Below are positions 6,028-6,292 of a stretch of DNA of 6,292 nucleotides, one piece after another (the stretch's first letter is position 1; every line of letters starts with the position of its first letter). The stretch spans positions 1-6,292 of the forward strand of contig DASUTU010000170.1 of assembly GCA_036374435.1 (NCBI GenBank), written 5' to 3'. Both the position numbers and the translations under genes were made by a program. This DNA is from CALGFI01 sp036374435. GTDB lineage: Bacteria; Actinomycetota; UBA4738; HRBIN12. The notes beneath the pieces were generated by a model. That model searched no databases, was not told where the DNA came from, and was given only the letters and a program-made list of their open reading frames with translations.

Positions 6028-6292
6028 ATGCGCAAGCTGCTGGCCGTCGTCTTCGCGAGCGGGCTCCTGCTCGCCGCGTGCGCCGAAGACGATCCGACGA
6101 TCGGCGACGACACCGCCCCGACCGGCGCCACCGGGGAGACCGCCACCGGTCCGACCGGGGCCACCGGCGAGACCGCGGGCGTCGCCACGGCCGCCGACTG
6201 CGCGACGGCCAACGAGGCCGCGTTCAAGACCGCCGGGACGCTCACGGTCGGGACCGGCAACCCGGCCTTCCCGCCGTGGTGGGAGGGCGGCA
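6028..6292 (+). CDS. Solute-binding lipoprotein of an ABC importer, 3' end cut by window edge
   Basis: The 88 visible residues begin with a lipoprotein signal peptide: MRK, a hydrophobic core at residues 4-15, then lipobox LAAC with lipidated Cys18. After the Cys comes a Thr/Gly/Pro/Asp-rich linker (about 19-56) that would tether the protein to the outer face of the membrane. From about residue 57 the sequence reads DCATANEAAFKTAGTLTVGT and then NPAFPPWW. This matches the start of family 3 extracellular solute-binding proteins, where GTLTVGT is the first strand and the following aromatic residues help bind the ligand. Amino acids are the usual ligands, but specificity cannot be judged from this fragment. 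ATG 6028 is supported by AGGGGG upstream. The gene has its own promoter candidate, and its import role differs from the ABC-2 exporter upstream, so it probably starts a separate operon whose permease and ATPase lie beyond the window. Confidence 0.85.
   Translation, partial: MRKLLAVVFASGLLLAACAEDDPTIGDDTAPTGATGETATGPTGATGETAGVATAADCATANEAAFKTAGTLTVGTGNPAFPPWWEGG
6118..6176 (+). repeat. 33-bp direct repeat coding the lipoprotein linker
   Basis: The segment starting ccgaccgg at 6118 is repeated at 6151 with few changes, a 33-nt period. Residues 31-41 (PTGATGETATG) are followed by PTGATGETAG from residue 42. The unit is in frame, so it lengthens the flexible tether between the lipidated Cys and the binding domain. 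It was probably created by local duplication. Confidence 0.8.

Noticed and set aside
5150..6292. Exporter and solute-binding lipoprotein as one transport system
   Set aside because: ABC-2 exporters do not use binding lipoproteins of family 3, and a promoter candidate and 101-nt gap separate them.
1..6292. A novel defence, mobile or biosynthetic system
   Set aside because: All large frames are assigned to known families. No transposase, integrase, toxin-antitoxin pair, CRISPR repeat or long unexplained intergenic region was found.

Overview
The window is gene-dense, very GC-rich DNA (roughly 70% G+C by eye) with every gene on the + strand and frequent GTG starts. The left-hand protein is a four-domain ribosomal protein S1 of actinobacterial type, followed immediately by coaE as in mycobacteria. 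With the third-position GC bias and the TAGGCT-type -10 box before the last gene, this points to a chromosomal segment of an actinomycetote, probably a lineage distant from the model genera. I cannot name the genus. I see no mobile element, CRISPR array, tRNA or rRNA.

Layout: rpsA (missing its first codons at the left edge) ends at 1510 and coaE starts 4 nt later (1515-2126). After a 28-nt gap comes a HAD-family hydrolase (2155-2895), which overlaps a DUF2203 protein (2888-3262). Then follow a D-2-hydroxyacid dehydrogenase (3259-4251), an ABC-2-type exporter ATPase (4248-5153) and its membrane permease (5150-5926). The last three junctions are all GTGA overlaps in which the next gene's GTG start shares bases with the previous TGA stop. 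The coding block is therefore compact and is probably translated in a coupled way. A 101-nt intergenic region (5927-6027) carries a plausible promoter and a small stem-loop. It leads into a lipoprotein that resembles a family 3 (amino-acid type) solute-binding protein, cut by the right edge.

Functionally, rpsA and coaE are housekeeping genes for translation and coenzyme A synthesis. The HAD and 2-hydroxyacid dehydrogenase proteins are small-molecule enzymes of unknown substrate, and DUF2203 has no known function. The ATPase and permease form a minimal two-gene ABC-2 exporter of the DrrAB type, with unknown cargo. The final lipoprotein most likely begins a separate amino-acid uptake operon. 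I see no convincing evidence of a new biological system. The items most worth a second look are the coupled-overlap chain tying an uncharacterised DUF2203 protein and a dehydrogenase to an exporter, the altered catalytic motif of the HAD protein, and the long disordered tail on S1.
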